A stretch of DNA of 64,000 nucleotides. Source: APNM01 sp040361335. Lineage in GTDB: Bacteria > Pseudomonadota > Gammaproteobacteria > Nevskiales > Salinisphaeraceae. Below, piece by piece: positions 35,538-44,406 of this stretch. The stretch covers positions 62,001-126,000 of the forward strand of contig NZ_APNM01000008.1 of NCBI RefSeq assembly GCF_040361335.1. The letters are read 5' to 3'. The translations under genes and the position numbers were made by a program. The notes below the pieces were generated by a model. The model saw only the letters and a list, made by a program, of their open reading frames with translations. It searched no databases and was not told the origin of the DNA. Within the stretch, counting starts at the first letter, position 1, and each line of letters starts with the position of its first letter.

Positions 35538-36422
35538 TCAATCGCAGCGCTCGAAATCCAACCGGATGCCGTCGCGTCCCTGCCAGTCCTCGCGGTAGCG
35601 AGCCGGGAAACAGGCCAGCGCCGCCAGCCCCCATTCGGCGGCGTCGCCCGGCACCGCCTCCACCGCCTTCTCGACATCCGGCGCCAGCGCCGGATGGAAA
35701 TCCAGGCCGGTCTCGGCCTCGATCCGGTCGACGCTGACCACGAACGCATCCAGACGCTCGTCGCCGCGCACGTCCTGCGGCACCCGCAACGCCAGCGCCC
35801 GCGGCCCGTCCGGCGTCGCGTCGGTCCAGATGCGGTAGAAGGCCGCCGGCAACGTCGCGCCGGCCTCGTCGTAGATCGGCCCGACCGTCACCCACAACCC
35901 GCCATGGTGCCGCGCCAGGTTGTCGGCCTCGATTTCCTCCAGGCGCTGCCAGAGGAGCTGGTTCAGGCGCGGCCGCTGCGGCGTGATGTTGGTCATGCGG
36001 AAGCTCGCCCGCTGGGCGTCGCGGCCGTACAGGTTGGCGATCAGGTAATTGGGGGCCATGTGACCGCGGTCGTGGCCGCGGCCGAAGACTCGCGCGTCCG
36101 GTCCCGGCGCACCCGGCACCCGCGGATCGGCGGCGAAGGCCGGGCGTCCGTGGACGGTCGCGCGGGCCACGTGCCGGGCCCGGTAGGCCACCCACAACGG
36201 CGCGCCGCGATCCGCCGAGTAACCGACGGTGAAGCCGGGATTCTCCAGGCGCCGGATACCGGTGTCCGCCGGGGCCGACGGATACCCGCCGGGGATCGCG
36301 CCGCCCGGCACAGGTTGCGGGAGCCCCGGCTGGCGCGAGAGCACCAGCGCCGCCGCCGCCAGCACCACGGCCGCCGTCAGCGCGAGGTTGCGAACCCGAC
36401 GCGATGCCTGCTGTCTACCCAT
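35538..36422 (-). CDS. Membrane-anchored or secreted DNA/RNA non-specific endonuclease
   Basis: ββα-metal nuclease of the Serratia NUC family, 294 residues. One N-terminal hydrophobic segment (about 10-29) without a clear cleavage site suggests an anchor or signal peptide. The catalytic motif is GHDRGHMAPN, with the downstream TNITPQ and LNQLLWQRLEE containing the conserved Asn and Glu. Such enzymes degrade extracellular or periplasmic DNA and RNA. No immunity gene or toxin-delivery domain is present, so a bacteriocin role is not supported. It is convergent with ispA and divergent from the next gene. Confidence 0.87.
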   Translation of the reverse strand: MGRQQASRRVRNLALTAAVVLAAAALVLSRQPGLPQPVPGGAIPGGYPSAPADTGIRRLENPGFTVGYSADRGAPLWVAYRARHVARATVHGRPAFAADPRVPGAPGPDARVFGRGHDRGHMAPNYLIANLYGRDAQRASFRMTNITPQRPRLNQLLWQRLEEIEADNLARHHGGLWVTVGPIYDEAGATLPAAFYRIWTDATPDGPRALALRVPQDVRGDERLDAFVVSVDRIEAETGLDFHPALAPDVEKAVEAVPGDAAEWGLAALACFPARYREDWQGRDGIRLDFERCD

Positions 36423-36471
36423 CGACACGATGATATCCTTCCAGCGGATATCCCTACGACCGGAAGAGGCG

Positions 36472-37143
36472 ATGACCGACCAACGCACGCTTACCGCCGA
36501 TCGCGCGCAGTCCGCGCTGGCGACCAACAAGGTTTTGCGCAACACCTATGCGCTGCTGTCCCTGACCCTGCTGTTCTCGGGCGCGGTGGCCGGCGTCGCC
36601 ATGGCGGTGAACGCCCCGCACCCGGGCCTGATCATCACGCTGGTGGGCTACTTCGGCCTGCTGTTCGCGGTGGAGAAGACCAAGAACAGCGGCTGGGGCC
36701 TAGTGACGGTGTTCGGCCTGACCGGCTTCATGGGCTACACCCTCGGGCCGATCCTGAGCGCCTACATCGGCGCTTTCTCCAACGGCGGCCAGATCGTGAT
36801 GCTGGCGATGGGCGGCACCGGCGCCATCTTCCTGGGCCTGTCGGCCTATGCGCTGACCTCGGGGCGGCGCTTCAACCAGTGGGCCGGCGCCCTGTTCGTC
36901 GGCATCCTGGTGGCGTTCGTCCTCGGTCTGGGCGCGGTGCTCTTCAATGTCCCGGCCCTGTCGCTGGCGGTGTCGGCGATGTTCGTGCTGCTCATGTCCG
37001 GCCTGATCCTGTACCAGACCGGCGAGATCGTGCACGGCGGCGAGACCAATTACATCAGCGCCACCGTCACCCTGTTCGTGTCGATCTACAACCTGTTCCT
37101 GAGCCTACTGCAGTTGCTGGGCGCGTTCATGGGCGAAGACTAG
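36472..37143 (+). CDS. Bax inhibitor-1/YccA family membrane protein
   Basis: 223 residues with about seven hydrophobic segments, ending SIYNLFLSLLQLLGAFMGED, the conserved C-terminus of BI-1 proteins of the YbhL/YccA type. Homologues are linked to FtsH-dependent membrane quality control (YccA) or calcium leak. The start follows GGAAGAGG. A strong terminator follows the stop codon. Confidence 0.9.
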   Translation: MTDQRTLTADRAQSALATNKVLRNTYALLSLTLLFSGAVAGVAMAVNAPHPGLIITLVGYFGLLFAVEKTKNSGWGLVTVFGLTGFMGYTLGPILSAYIGAFSNGGQIVMLAMGGTGAIFLGLSAYALTSGRRFNQWAGALFVGILVAFVLGLGAVLFNVPALSLAVSAMFVLLMSGLILYQTGEIVHGGETNYISATVTLFVSIYNLFLSLLQLLGAFMGED

Positions 37144-37173
37144 ACCGGCCCCGAGGCGGTGTAATGAATGACG

Positions 37174-37200
37174 GGGCCGCCCGGCGGGGCGGCCCTTTTT
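37174..37200 (+). terminator. Intrinsic terminator of the BI-1 gene
   Basis: GGGCCGCC (37174-37181), a 6-base loop, GGCGGCCC (37188-37195) and then TTTTT (37196-37200). This is the clearest classical terminator on the plus strand. It abuts the 3' end of convergent cobA. Confidence 0.9.
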
Positions 37201-37949
37201 CATGCCCGATACCAACCCAGCCGGCGATGCAGCCGCACCACCTCGCCCACGACGATCAGGCTGGGGCCGTGCGGCGCGCGCTCGGCCACGGCCTCCGGCA
37301 GACCCGCGAGGTCGCTGACCACGACCCGCTGGAACGGCGTGGCGCCGTCGATGACCATGGCCGCCGGCCAGTCCCGAGGCAGGCCGTGCTCGTAGAGCCG
37401 CCGGCAGATCAGATCCAGGGCGGTGCGACCCATGTAGAAGACCACGGTCTGGCCCGGTTTCGTGAGCGCGGGCCAGTCCAGGTCCAGGTCGCCCTCCTTG
37501 AGATGACCGGTGACGAACTGCACCGACTGGGCGTAATCGCGATGGGTCAGCGGGATGCCGGCGTAAGCGGCGCAGCCCTGGGCCGCGGTCACGCCCGGCA
37601 CGACCTCGAAATCGATGCCGGCATCGGCCAATTCCGCGATCTCCTCCCCGCCGCGTCCGAAGATGAACGGATCGCCGCCCTTGAGACGCAAAACCCGCTT
37701 GCCCTCGCCCGCCAGACGCACCATCAGGACGTTGATGTCGGACTGCGGCAGGGTATGACGGCTGGCGCGCTTGCCGACGTGGATGCGCTCGGTGCCCTCG
37801 GGGATCATCTCCAGCAGCTCGGGGGCGATGAGACTGTCGTACAGCACCACGTCGGCCTCGCGCAGCAGGCGGGCCGCCTTCAGGGTCAGCAACTCGGGAT
37901 CGCCGGGACCGGCGCCCACCAGCCAGACACGTCCCTTGTCAGACGCCAT
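37200..37949 (-). CDS. cobA: Uroporphyrinogen-III C-methyltransferase
   Basis: SAM-dependent methylation of uroporphyrinogen III to precorrin-2, on the way to siroheme for sulfite reductase and to cobalamin; 249 residues. It has VGAGPGDPELLTLKA at the N-terminus and LRLKGGDPFIFGRGGEE. The length equals the methyltransferase domain of CysG alone; the dehydrogenase/ferrochelatase part is not here. Its neighbours are a TSUP permease and divergent cysB, fitting sulfur assimilation. Confidence 0.95.
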   Translation of the reverse strand: MASDKGRVWLVGAGPGDPELLTLKAARLLREADVVLYDSLIAPELLEMIPEGTERIHVGKRASRHTLPQSDINVLMVRLAGEGKRVLRLKGGDPFIFGRGGEEIAELADAGIDFEVVPGVTAAQGCAAYAGIPLTHRDYAQSVQFVTGHLKEGDLDLDWPALTKPGQTVVFYMGRTALDLICRRLYEHGLPRDWPAAMVIDGATPFQRVVVSDLAGLPEAVAERAPHGPSLIVVGEVVRLHRRLGWYRA

Positions 37950-37998
37950 CGCGATCCAGAAGCCTCCGGTGTCGGGGATACCGCAACAGCTTAAGCCA

Positions 37999-38823
37999 TC
38001 AGCCGGCGAAGGCGCTGGCGACGTTGTCGAAAAGCAGGCTGGCGCCGACCAGGATCAGCAGGCAGGCGATGGTCGGACGCAGCACACGGTCCGGCAGCTG
38101 GAAACCGAGCCGGGTGCCCAGGAAAATGCCCGGCAGGGAGCCGAGCAGCAGGTAGGCGAGCACCTCGAAATCGGTGGTGCCCAGGCTGATGTGCCCCAGG
38201 CCGGCCACCAGGGTCAGCGGCACCGCGTAGGCGATGTCCGAGCCCACGACCTTGACGGCGGGCAGGCGCGGATACAGCAGGAACAGCATGGTGGTGCCCA
38301 GCACGCCCGCCCCCACCGACGACAGCGTGACCAACACGCCCAGGAGTGCGGCGCCGGCGATGGTGATGGGCGTACGCAGGCGCCGGCGGACATCGGCGCC
38401 GGCCGCGGCCGGCACGGCACGATCGCTGACCATCGCCATCAGGCGCTGGCGGAACAGGGTCAGCAGCGCCGTGGCCACGACCGCGGCGCTGAGTGTCAGC
38501 GTCATGATCCGTTCCACGGTCTCGTCGATACCCACCGTGTGCAACGCCGCGATAGTGAGCAGGGCCGCGGGTACGCTGCCGGCCACCAGCAGCGACACGA
38601 TGCGCCAGTCCACGGTCCGCTGGCGGCCGTGCAGCCAGACGCCGAAACTCTTGGTGCCGGCGGCGTACAACAGGTCCGTGCCCACCGCCGCGGACGGCGA
38701 AAAGCCGAACAGCAGGATCAGGATGGGGGTCATCAGCGAGCCGCCGCCGACCCCGGTCACGCCCACGGCGAAACCGACGACGAGACCCGCGAGGGTGAAA
38801 CCGAACAAGCCCGCTTCGATCAT
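37999..38823 (-). CDS. TSUP (TauE/SafE) family anion permease
   Basis: 274-residue membrane protein with about eight hydrophobic segments and the TSUP signature VGFAVGVTGVGGGSLMTPIL at the N-terminus. TSUP proteins move sulfur compounds such as sulfate, sulfite, sulfoacetate or taurine. The position upstream of cobA and divergent from cysB suggests sulfate or another inorganic sulfur anion, as inference only. Confidence 0.88.
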   Translation of the reverse strand: MIEAGLFGFTLAGLVVGFAVGVTGVGGGSLMTPILILLFGFSPSAAVGTDLLYAAGTKSFGVWLHGRQRTVDWRIVSLLVAGSVPAALLTIAALHTVGIDETVERIMTLTLSAAVVATALLTLFRQRLMAMVSDRAVPAAAGADVRRRLRTPITIAGAALLGVLVTLSSVGAGVLGTTMLFLLYPRLPAVKVVGSDIAYAVPLTLVAGLGHISLGTTDFEVLAYLLLGSLPGIFLGTRLGFQLPDRVLRPTIACLLILVGASLLFDNVASAFAG

Positions 38824-38848
38824 GGGCGGCGACGATAGCAGCTACCCG

Positions 38849-38903
38849 TTTTAATAAAAAGCAATATATATTTATAATTTAATAACATTCCAATATATAA
38901 AAC
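38849..38903. promoter_or_regulatory. AT-rich divergent control region of TSUP-cobA and cysB
   Basis: About 55 bp almost free of G and C (for example ATATATTTATAATTTAATAA) in an otherwise GC-rich window, between divergent starts. CysB binds AT-rich sites near the promoters it controls and represses its own gene, so overlapping promoters and CysB sites are likely here. No single -35/-10 pair can be chosen by eye. Confidence 0.55.
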
Positions 38904-38923
38904 CGTCCGCGCGAGGTCCGATC

Positions 38924-39904
38924 ATGAAACTGCGGCAACTGCTCTACATCCACGAGGTGGCCCAGCGCGATCTCAACATCACCGCAGCCGCCGAGCACCT
39001 GCACACGTCCCAGCCGGGCATCAGCAAGCAGATCCGGCTACTGGAGGACGAACTCGGGGTCCAGATCTTCGCCCGCAACGGCAAGCACCTGGATCGCGTC
39101 ACGCCGGCCGGCGAGCGCATCCTGGAGATCACGCGGCGCATCCTCAACGAGGTCCAGAACGTCAAGCGGGCGGCCGACGAATTCCAGGCGGCGGATACGG
39201 GCGAACTGGCGATCGGCACCACCCACACCCAGGCCCGTTATGCCCTGCCTCCGACCATCCAGCGTTTCAAGCGCCGTTATCCCAGGGTGTCCCTGCATCT
39301 CAACCAGGGCTCGCCGCCCCAGATCGCGAGCTGGGCGGCCTCCGGGGAGGTGGATTTCGCCATCGCCACCGAGGCCATGGAGCACTTCGAGGAGCTGATC
39401 ATGCTCCCCTGCTATCACTGGAACCGCGGCGTGCTGGTGCCGCCGGACCACCCCCTGGCGTCGGTGTCGCGTCTGCGGCTGCAGGACATCGCCGCACACC
39501 CGATCGTGACCTATACCTTCGGCTTCACCGGCCGCTCGCACCTGGACCAGGCCTTCGCCGCCCACGGCCTGTCGCCCAACGTGGTCCTGACGGCGGTGGA
39601 CGCCGACGTGATCAAGACCTACGTCCGCCTGGGGCTGGGGGTGGGGATCGTCGCCAACATGGCCTACGACCCCGCCGAGGACGAGGACCTGGTGCGGCTG
39701 GACGCCAGCCACCTGTTCGAACCCAGCACCACCCACATCGGCTTCCGCCGCGGCACCTTCCTGCGCGGCTACATGACCGACTTCATCGAGATGTTCGCGC
39801 CGCACCTGACGCCGGAGATCGTGGAACGCGCGGCTGCGGCTCATCCCGGCGACGGCTATCGGCGGCTGCTCGACGAACTCTGGCCTCAGGTGCCACGCGA
39901 GTAA
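38924..39904 (+). CDS. cysB: CysB-type LysR transcriptional regulator
   Basis: 326 residues, close to CysB (about 324). The start MKLRQLLYIHEVAQRDLNIT and the helix-turn-helix AAEHLHTSQPGISKQIRLLE are CysB-like, as are GTTHTQARYALP and TYTFGFTGRS in the effector domain, which senses N-acetylserine and sulfate or thiosulfate. It activates cysteine and sulfate-assimilation genes in relatives. The AT-rich region upstream is shared with the TSUP permease gene. Confidence 0.92.
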   Translation: MKLRQLLYIHEVAQRDLNITAAAEHLHTSQPGISKQIRLLEDELGVQIFARNGKHLDRVTPAGERILEITRRILNEVQNVKRAADEFQAADTGELAIGTTHTQARYALPPTIQRFKRRYPRVSLHLNQGSPPQIASWAASGEVDFAIATEAMEHFEELIMLPCYHWNRGVLVPPDHPLASVSRLRLQDIAAHPIVTYTFGFTGRSHLDQAFAAHGLSPNVVLTAVDADVIKTYVRLGLGVGIVANMAYDPAEDEDLVRLDASHLFEPSTTHIGFRRGTFLRGYMTDFIEMFAPHLTPEIVERAAAAHPGDGYRRLLDELWPQVPRE

Positions 39905-39939
39905 TCGTGGGATACGTTTGCTGGGTGCCAATAAAAGCC

Positions 39940-40089
39940 ATTAACCACAGAGACACAGAGCTCACAGAGGCAAGTAGGAAGTACTTGCACTAATGAGAGC
40001 AGGTCACGCAAGACGAATGTAAAAGCATTTCGTCCCCGACACTTCACACCTTTCAAATGCTCTGTGTCCTCTGTGCCTCTGTGGTTAGT
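39940..40089. repeat. CACAGAG-type palindromic repeat, copy e
   Basis: The left arm TTAACCACAGAGACACAGAG continues to 39973. The right arm 40058-40089 has CTCTGTGTCCTCTGTGCC and ends TGTGGTTAG. It lies between the convergent 3' ends of cysB and serS, and the right arm ends 2 bp from the serS stop. Confidence 0.85.
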
Positions 40090-40091
40090 CT

Positions 40092-41372
40092 TTATTCGGC
40101 ACGCAGCACGGTGTCGCCGCCCATGTAGGGCTGAAGGGCCTCGGGGATGTGCACGCTGCCGTCGGCCTGCTGGTGGTTCTCCAGTAGTGCCACCAGGGCC
40201 CGCCCCACGGCCACGCCGGAACCGTTGAGGGTGTGCACGGGGGCCGGCTTGCCGGTCTCCGGGTCGCGCCAGCGGGCCTGCATGCGGCGGGCCTGGAACG
40301 CCTCGAAATTACTGCAGGAGGAGATCTCGCGGTAGGTGTCCTGGCTCGGCAGCCAGACCTCCAGGTCGTAGGTCTTGGCGGCCGCGGCGCCGATGTCGCC
40401 CGCGCACAGGGTCACCACGCGGTAGGGCAATTCCAGGCGCTGCAGGACGGTCTCGGCGTGGCCGGTGAGGGCCTCCAGGGTGGCGTAGGACTCCTCCGGG
40501 CGCACCACCTGCACCATCTCCACCTTCTCGAACTGGTGCTGGCGGATCATGCCGCGCACATCCTTGCCGTGGGCCCCGGCCTCGGCGCGGAAGCACGGCG
40601 TGTGCGCCACGAAGCGGCACGGCAAACGCTCCGGCTCCAGGATGCGCTCGCGCACCAGATTGGTGACCGGCACCTCGGCGGTGGGGATCAGATAGAAGTC
40701 CTCCGGGTCGGTCAGCCGGAACAGGTCCTCGCCGAACTTGGGCAACTGGCCGGTGCCGCGCAGGGATTCCGAGCGCACGATATAGGGCACGTACACCTCG
40801 CGGTAGCCGTGCTCGCGGGTGTGGATGTCCAGCATGAACTGGATCAGGGCGCGGTGCAGCCGCGCCAGCGGGCCCGAGAGCACCACGAAGCGCGCGCCCG
40901 TGATCTGTGCCGCGGCCTCGAAATCCATGCCGGCCAGACCCGCGCCGAGATCCACATGGTCGCGCACCTCGAAATCGTACGCCGCGGGCTCGCCCCAGCG
41001 CCGGACCTCGACATTGTCGTCTTCGCTATCGCCGTCCGGCACCGAGTCGTGCGGCAGGTTGGGCAACCCCCAGCGGATGGCGTCCAATTCGGCGGCCACC
41101 GCGTCCAGATCGGCCTTAGCCCGCGCCAGCTCGTCGCCCAGGCCCGACACCTCGGCCTTGAGCGGCTCGATATCCTCGCCCGCGGCCTTGGCCTGGCCGA
41201 TCGCCTTCGAGCGCTTGTTGCGTTCGGCCTGCAGGTTCTCGGACCGGGTCTGCAGCTCGCGGCGGCGTTCCTCCAGGGAACGCAGCCGGTCGACGTCCAG
41301 GCGGAATCCCCGGCGGGCCAGTGCGGCGGCCACCGCCTCCGGGTCGTTGCGCAGCAGTTTGGAATCGAGCAT
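40092..41372 (-). CDS. serS: Seryl-tRNA synthetase
   Basis: Class II aminoacyl-tRNA synthetase of 426 residues that charges tRNA-Ser and tRNA-Sec. The N-terminal coiled-coil arm spans about 27-100. Motif 2 region FRAEAGAHGKDVRGMIRQHQ and motif 3 GSGVAVGRALVALLEN are clear. In Pseudomonas it follows rarA; here the accessory block 41.5-48.9 kb separates them. Confidence 0.97.
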   Translation of the reverse strand: MLDSKLLRNDPEAVAAALARRGFRLDVDRLRSLEERRRELQTRSENLQAERNKRSKAIGQAKAAGEDIEPLKAEVSGLGDELARAKADLDAVAAELDAIRWGLPNLPHDSVPDGDSEDDNVEVRRWGEPAAYDFEVRDHVDLGAGLAGMDFEAAAQITGARFVVLSGPLARLHRALIQFMLDIHTREHGYREVYVPYIVRSESLRGTGQLPKFGEDLFRLTDPEDFYLIPTAEVPVTNLVRERILEPERLPCRFVAHTPCFRAEAGAHGKDVRGMIRQHQFEKVEMVQVVRPEESYATLEALTGHAETVLQRLELPYRVVTLCAGDIGAAAAKTYDLEVWLPSQDTYREISSCSNFEAFQARRMQARWRDPETGKPAPVHTLNGSGVAVGRALVALLENHQQADGSVHIPEALQPYMGGDTVLRAE

Positions 41373-41572
41373 CGCCTGCCCCGAGCATGGAACCGGCGCG
41401 CATTATAGGCGCCGTGGGGGACGCTTGCAGGCCGGGGCCGGCGCCCGCCGCCCGCGCTCAGACTAAAGTCGGGGCTGGCGTTCGCGCGGCGCTCTGCTAC
41501 CTTGCGTACCGGGTGCGGGTGCCGCGGCGACGCGGCGCCGGGGAGACTGAACGATAAAGAGAGGGTGGAACC

Positions 41573-43546
41573 ATGGACCCGAAAATCCTGTGGCTCATCG
41601 TTTTCGTGGGCCTCTACTGGTCATATTGCCTGTACATGGGCTTCAAGGGGATGGCCACCGCGAAAACGGCCAGCGACTACTTCATCGGCGGCCGCAAGCT
41701 GTCGCTGTGGGTGTTCGTCCTGGCGGGCACGGCGACCTCCTTCTCCGGCTGGACCTTCGTCGGCCACCCCGGCCTGCTCTACGTGGACGGCTTCCAGTAC
41801 GCCTACGCCTCGTTCTACGCCATCACCATCCCGTTCACCGGCGTCATGTTCCTCAAGCGTCAGTGGATGCTGGGCAAGCGCTTCGGCTACGTCACGCCGG
41901 GCGAGATGATGTCCGACTACTTCCGCTCCGACCTGATCCGGCTGCTGGTGGTGCTGGTGGCGCTGATCTTCTCCATTCCCTACACCGGCATCCAGTTCCG
42001 CGCCTCGGGCTTCCTGTTCAACGTGCTCACCGACGGTGCCCTGTCGATCGAGGCGGGCATGTGGATGCTGTCGATGGTGGTGCTGGTGTACGTCGCCACC
42101 GGCGGCCTGCGCTCGGTGGCCTACGTCGACAGCGCCCAGGCCATCCTGCTGGCCCTGGGCATCGTCATCATCGGCTGCATCGCCCTGATCAACGTCGGCG
42201 GCTGGAGCGCGCTCAACGACGGCATCGCCACCCTGGCCCAGTACGACGGCAAGCGCACACCGGACGGGCATTCCCACTACGTGGCGATCCCCGGCGTGAT
42301 CCAGTTCGTGAGCGAGGGCCCGTCGGCCACCGGCGGCGCCTGGACCGGGATCATGATCCTGACCTACATGTTCGCGCTGATGGGCATCCAGTCGGCGCCG
42401 GCCTTCAGCATGTGGGCCTACTCCAACACCGATCCGCGGCCCTTCCCGATCCAGCAGGTCTGGGCCTCGGCCCTGGGCATCGGCCTGATCCTGATGGTGT
42501 TCACGGCGATCCAGGGACTCGGGGCACACCTGCTCGGGGCCAACGCCGGCTTCCTGGCGGCCCATCCCGAGGCCGTGACCAACGTCTTCGGCCCCCTGCT
42601 GGACGGCCAGGACCTGATGGACTACGAGGGCAAGCAGGGCGCGCTGGTGCCGCAGTACATCAACCTGATGGGCGAGACCCTGCCCTGGCTCATGGGCCTG
42701 CTGGCGGTCTGCGCCCTGGCGGCGATGCAGTCCACGGGCGCCGCCTACATGTCCACCGCCGGCGGCATGCTCACGCGCGACATCCTCAAGCGCTACCTGA
42801 TACCGAACGCCTCGCATAACGTGCAGAAACTCTGGGGACGCCTGGGCGTGGCATTCATCGTGTTCGCCGCCCTCTGGGTGGCGACCTCCGCCACCGACGC
42901 CCTGGTGCTTCTCGGCGGTCTCGCGGTGGCCTACGGCTTCCAGATGTGGCCCGCCCTGATCGCCACCTGCTGGTGGCCCTGGCTCACGCGTCAGGGCGTC
43001 AACGCCGGCCTGATCGCCGGCCTCGTGGCGGTCACCCTGACCGAGCGGGTCGGCGTGCAGTGGTTCGGCATCGAGGCCTGGGGCCGCTGGCCGCTGACCA
43101 TCCACGCCGCCGGCTGGGGCATCATCTTCAACCTGGGTCTGGCCATCCTGGTCTCGGCGTTCACGCAGAATCCCGAGGACCGCGCCCGGCGCATGGTGTT
43201 CCACGATTTCCTGCGCGAGCACGCCGGCCTGCCGGCGGCCAAGAAGCCGCTGGTGCCGGTGGCCTGGATCGTGACCCTGGCCTGGTTCTTCTTCGCCATC
43301 GGTCCGGGGGCGGTGATCGGCAACACGATCTTCGGCGACCCCGGCGATCCCGCCACCTGGGTCTTCGGCATGCCTTCGATCTGGGCCTGGCAGATCCTGT
43401 GGTGGGTGCTGGGCGTGGGCATGATGTGGTTCCTGGCGATCCACATGCGCATGTCCACCATGCCGGAACGCGAGATCGAGGTGCTGCAGGAGGACATCGG
43501 CGACGTCGCCGGCGACACCGCCTCCGGCACGGTCGGCGGACGCTGA
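41573..43546 (+). CDS. Sodium:solute symporter (SSS family)
   Basis: 657-residue membrane protein with about 14 hydrophobic segments, in the SSS family (ActP/PutP-like). It starts WLIVFVGLYWSYCLYMGFKG and has DYFIGGRKLSLWVFVLAG, typical of the family's first helices. The substrate is not identifiable. The long C-terminal tail (about 640-657) is polar. A good GAGAGGGTGG ribosome site precedes the ATG. A CrbS-like sensor whose N-terminus is itself an SSS domain lies 1.1 kb away, suggesting linked organic-acid uptake. Confidence 0.88.
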   Translation: MDPKILWLIVFVGLYWSYCLYMGFKGMATAKTASDYFIGGRKLSLWVFVLAGTATSFSGWTFVGHPGLLYVDGFQYAYASFYAITIPFTGVMFLKRQWMLGKRFGYVTPGEMMSDYFRSDLIRLLVVLVALIFSIPYTGIQFRASGFLFNVLTDGALSIEAGMWMLSMVVLVYVATGGLRSVAYVDSAQAILLALGIVIIGCIALINVGGWSALNDGIATLAQYDGKRTPDGHSHYVAIPGVIQFVSEGPSATGGAWTGIMILTYMFALMGIQSAPAFSMWAYSNTDPRPFPIQQVWASALGIGLILMVFTAIQGLGAHLLGANAGFLAAHPEAVTNVFGPLLDGQDLMDYEGKQGALVPQYINLMGETLPWLMGLLAVCALAAMQSTGAAYMSTAGGMLTRDILKRYLIPNASHNVQKLWGRLGVAFIVFAALWVATSATDALVLLGGLAVAYGFQMWPALIATCWWPWLTRQGVNAGLIAGLVAVTLTERVGVQWFGIEAWGRWPLTIHAAGWGIIFNLGLAILVSAFTQNPEDRARRMVFHDFLREHAGLPAAKKPLVPVAWIVTLAWFFFAIGPGAVIGNTIFGDPGDPATWVFGMPSIWAWQILWWVLGVGMMWFLAIHMRMSTMPEREIEVLQEDIGDVAGDTASGTVGGR

Positions 43547-43597
43547 GCGGCGGCCGGCGCGGCTGCGTCCGCTCCGCCGCGCCGGTAACCTGATGCC

Positions 43598-43831
43598 ATG
43601 CTGTATTTCTGGGGATCGGTGGCCGTGCTCGCGGCCCTGCTGTACCTGCCGGTCACGCGGCTGATCTGGGCGCTGTCGGTGCGGCGCCTGGAGCGGCGCC
43701 GCGGGGCGCCGCTGCACGAAGACGAGGTCCGCGGCCAGGGCACCCGCGCCCGCTTTCTGGGCGTGCTCATCAGCGCCGCCACCGCCCTGCTGTTCAACCT
43801 GCAGATGCTGGGATGGCCGCCGTATGGATGA
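43598..43831 (+). CDS. Small membrane protein of unknown function (77 aa)
   Basis: 77 residues: two hydrophobic segments (about 4-25 and 53-72) joined by a basic and acidic loop LERRRGAPLHEDEVRG. I do not recognise the family. It follows the SSS symporter by 51 bp and its 3' end overlaps the TPR gene by 8 bp, so it is probably cotranslated with that gene. It could be an accessory subunit of the symporter. Confidence 0.65.
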   Translation: MLYFWGSVAVLAALLYLPVTRLIWALSVRRLERRRGAPLHEDEVRGQGTRARFLGVLISAATALLFNLQMLGWPPYG

Positions 43832-44402
43832 CCGTCTGTACGCCTTCCTGAAATACACCGCCATCGCGCTGGGCCTGCTCTGGCTAGGCTGGACCGCCTA
43901 CGACGGTCTGTTCGCGCAGCGTGAGCCGGGCGATAACGCCTACCTGGCCGGCAACCGCGCCTTCAAGGACGGCGCCTACGAACGGGCCCTGGCCGCCTAC
44001 GAGGACGCCCTGGCGACCGATGCGGGACATCTCCATGCCCTGCGCGGCAAGGCCCGCGCCCTGATGCAGCTCGGCCGCGACGAGGCGGCCCTGGCGGCCT
44101 ACGACCGCGCCATCGGACGTGCCCCGGCCTTCGGACCCGCGTACGCCAACCGCGGCATCCTGAACGACCGCATGGGCCGGCACCGTCAGGCGCTGGCCGA
44201 CTACGAGCGGGCCCTTGAGCTGGAGCCGGAACTGGCGCAGGGACCGGGCTGGCTGACCCGCTTCCTGCGCAACCAGCCGGAGAAGCCGCCGACCATCGCC
44301 GAGCGCGCGGCCTATCTGCGCACGGAGCTGGCCAAGCCCGAGGACGAGCGGCTGCTGCGCCTGAAGGAGGCGGACAACGCCCAGAAGCCGTATGAGATGT
44401 GA
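43824..44402 (+). CDS. Membrane-anchored TPR protein
   Basis: 192 residues. One N-terminal membrane segment (about 9-27) is followed by about three TPR units: AYLAGNRAFKDGAYERALAA, HLHALRGKARALMQLGRDEA and GPAYANRGILNDRMGRHRQA. The C-terminal segment is charged. TPRs mediate protein contacts; the partner is unknown. It overlaps the preceding small gene by 8 bp and is convergent, 4 bp apart, with the next. Confidence 0.75.
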   Translation: MDDRLYAFLKYTAIALGLLWLGWTAYDGLFAQREPGDNAYLAGNRAFKDGAYERALAAYEDALATDAGHLHALRGKARALMQLGRDEAALAAYDRAIGRAPAFGPAYANRGILNDRMGRHRQALADYERALELEPELAQGPGWLTRFLRNQPEKPPTIAERAAYLRTELAKPEDERLLRLKEADNAQKPYEM

Positions 44403-44406
44403 CCTC

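Noticed and set aside
35538..36422. Bacteriocin nuclease
   Set aside because: There is no translocation or receptor domain and no adjacent immunity gene; a plain exported or anchored nuclease is simpler.
41621..43864. Long minus-strand open frame opposite the SSS symporter
   Set aside because: It is low-complexity, His/Gln/Glu-rich and antisense to a recognisable symporter.
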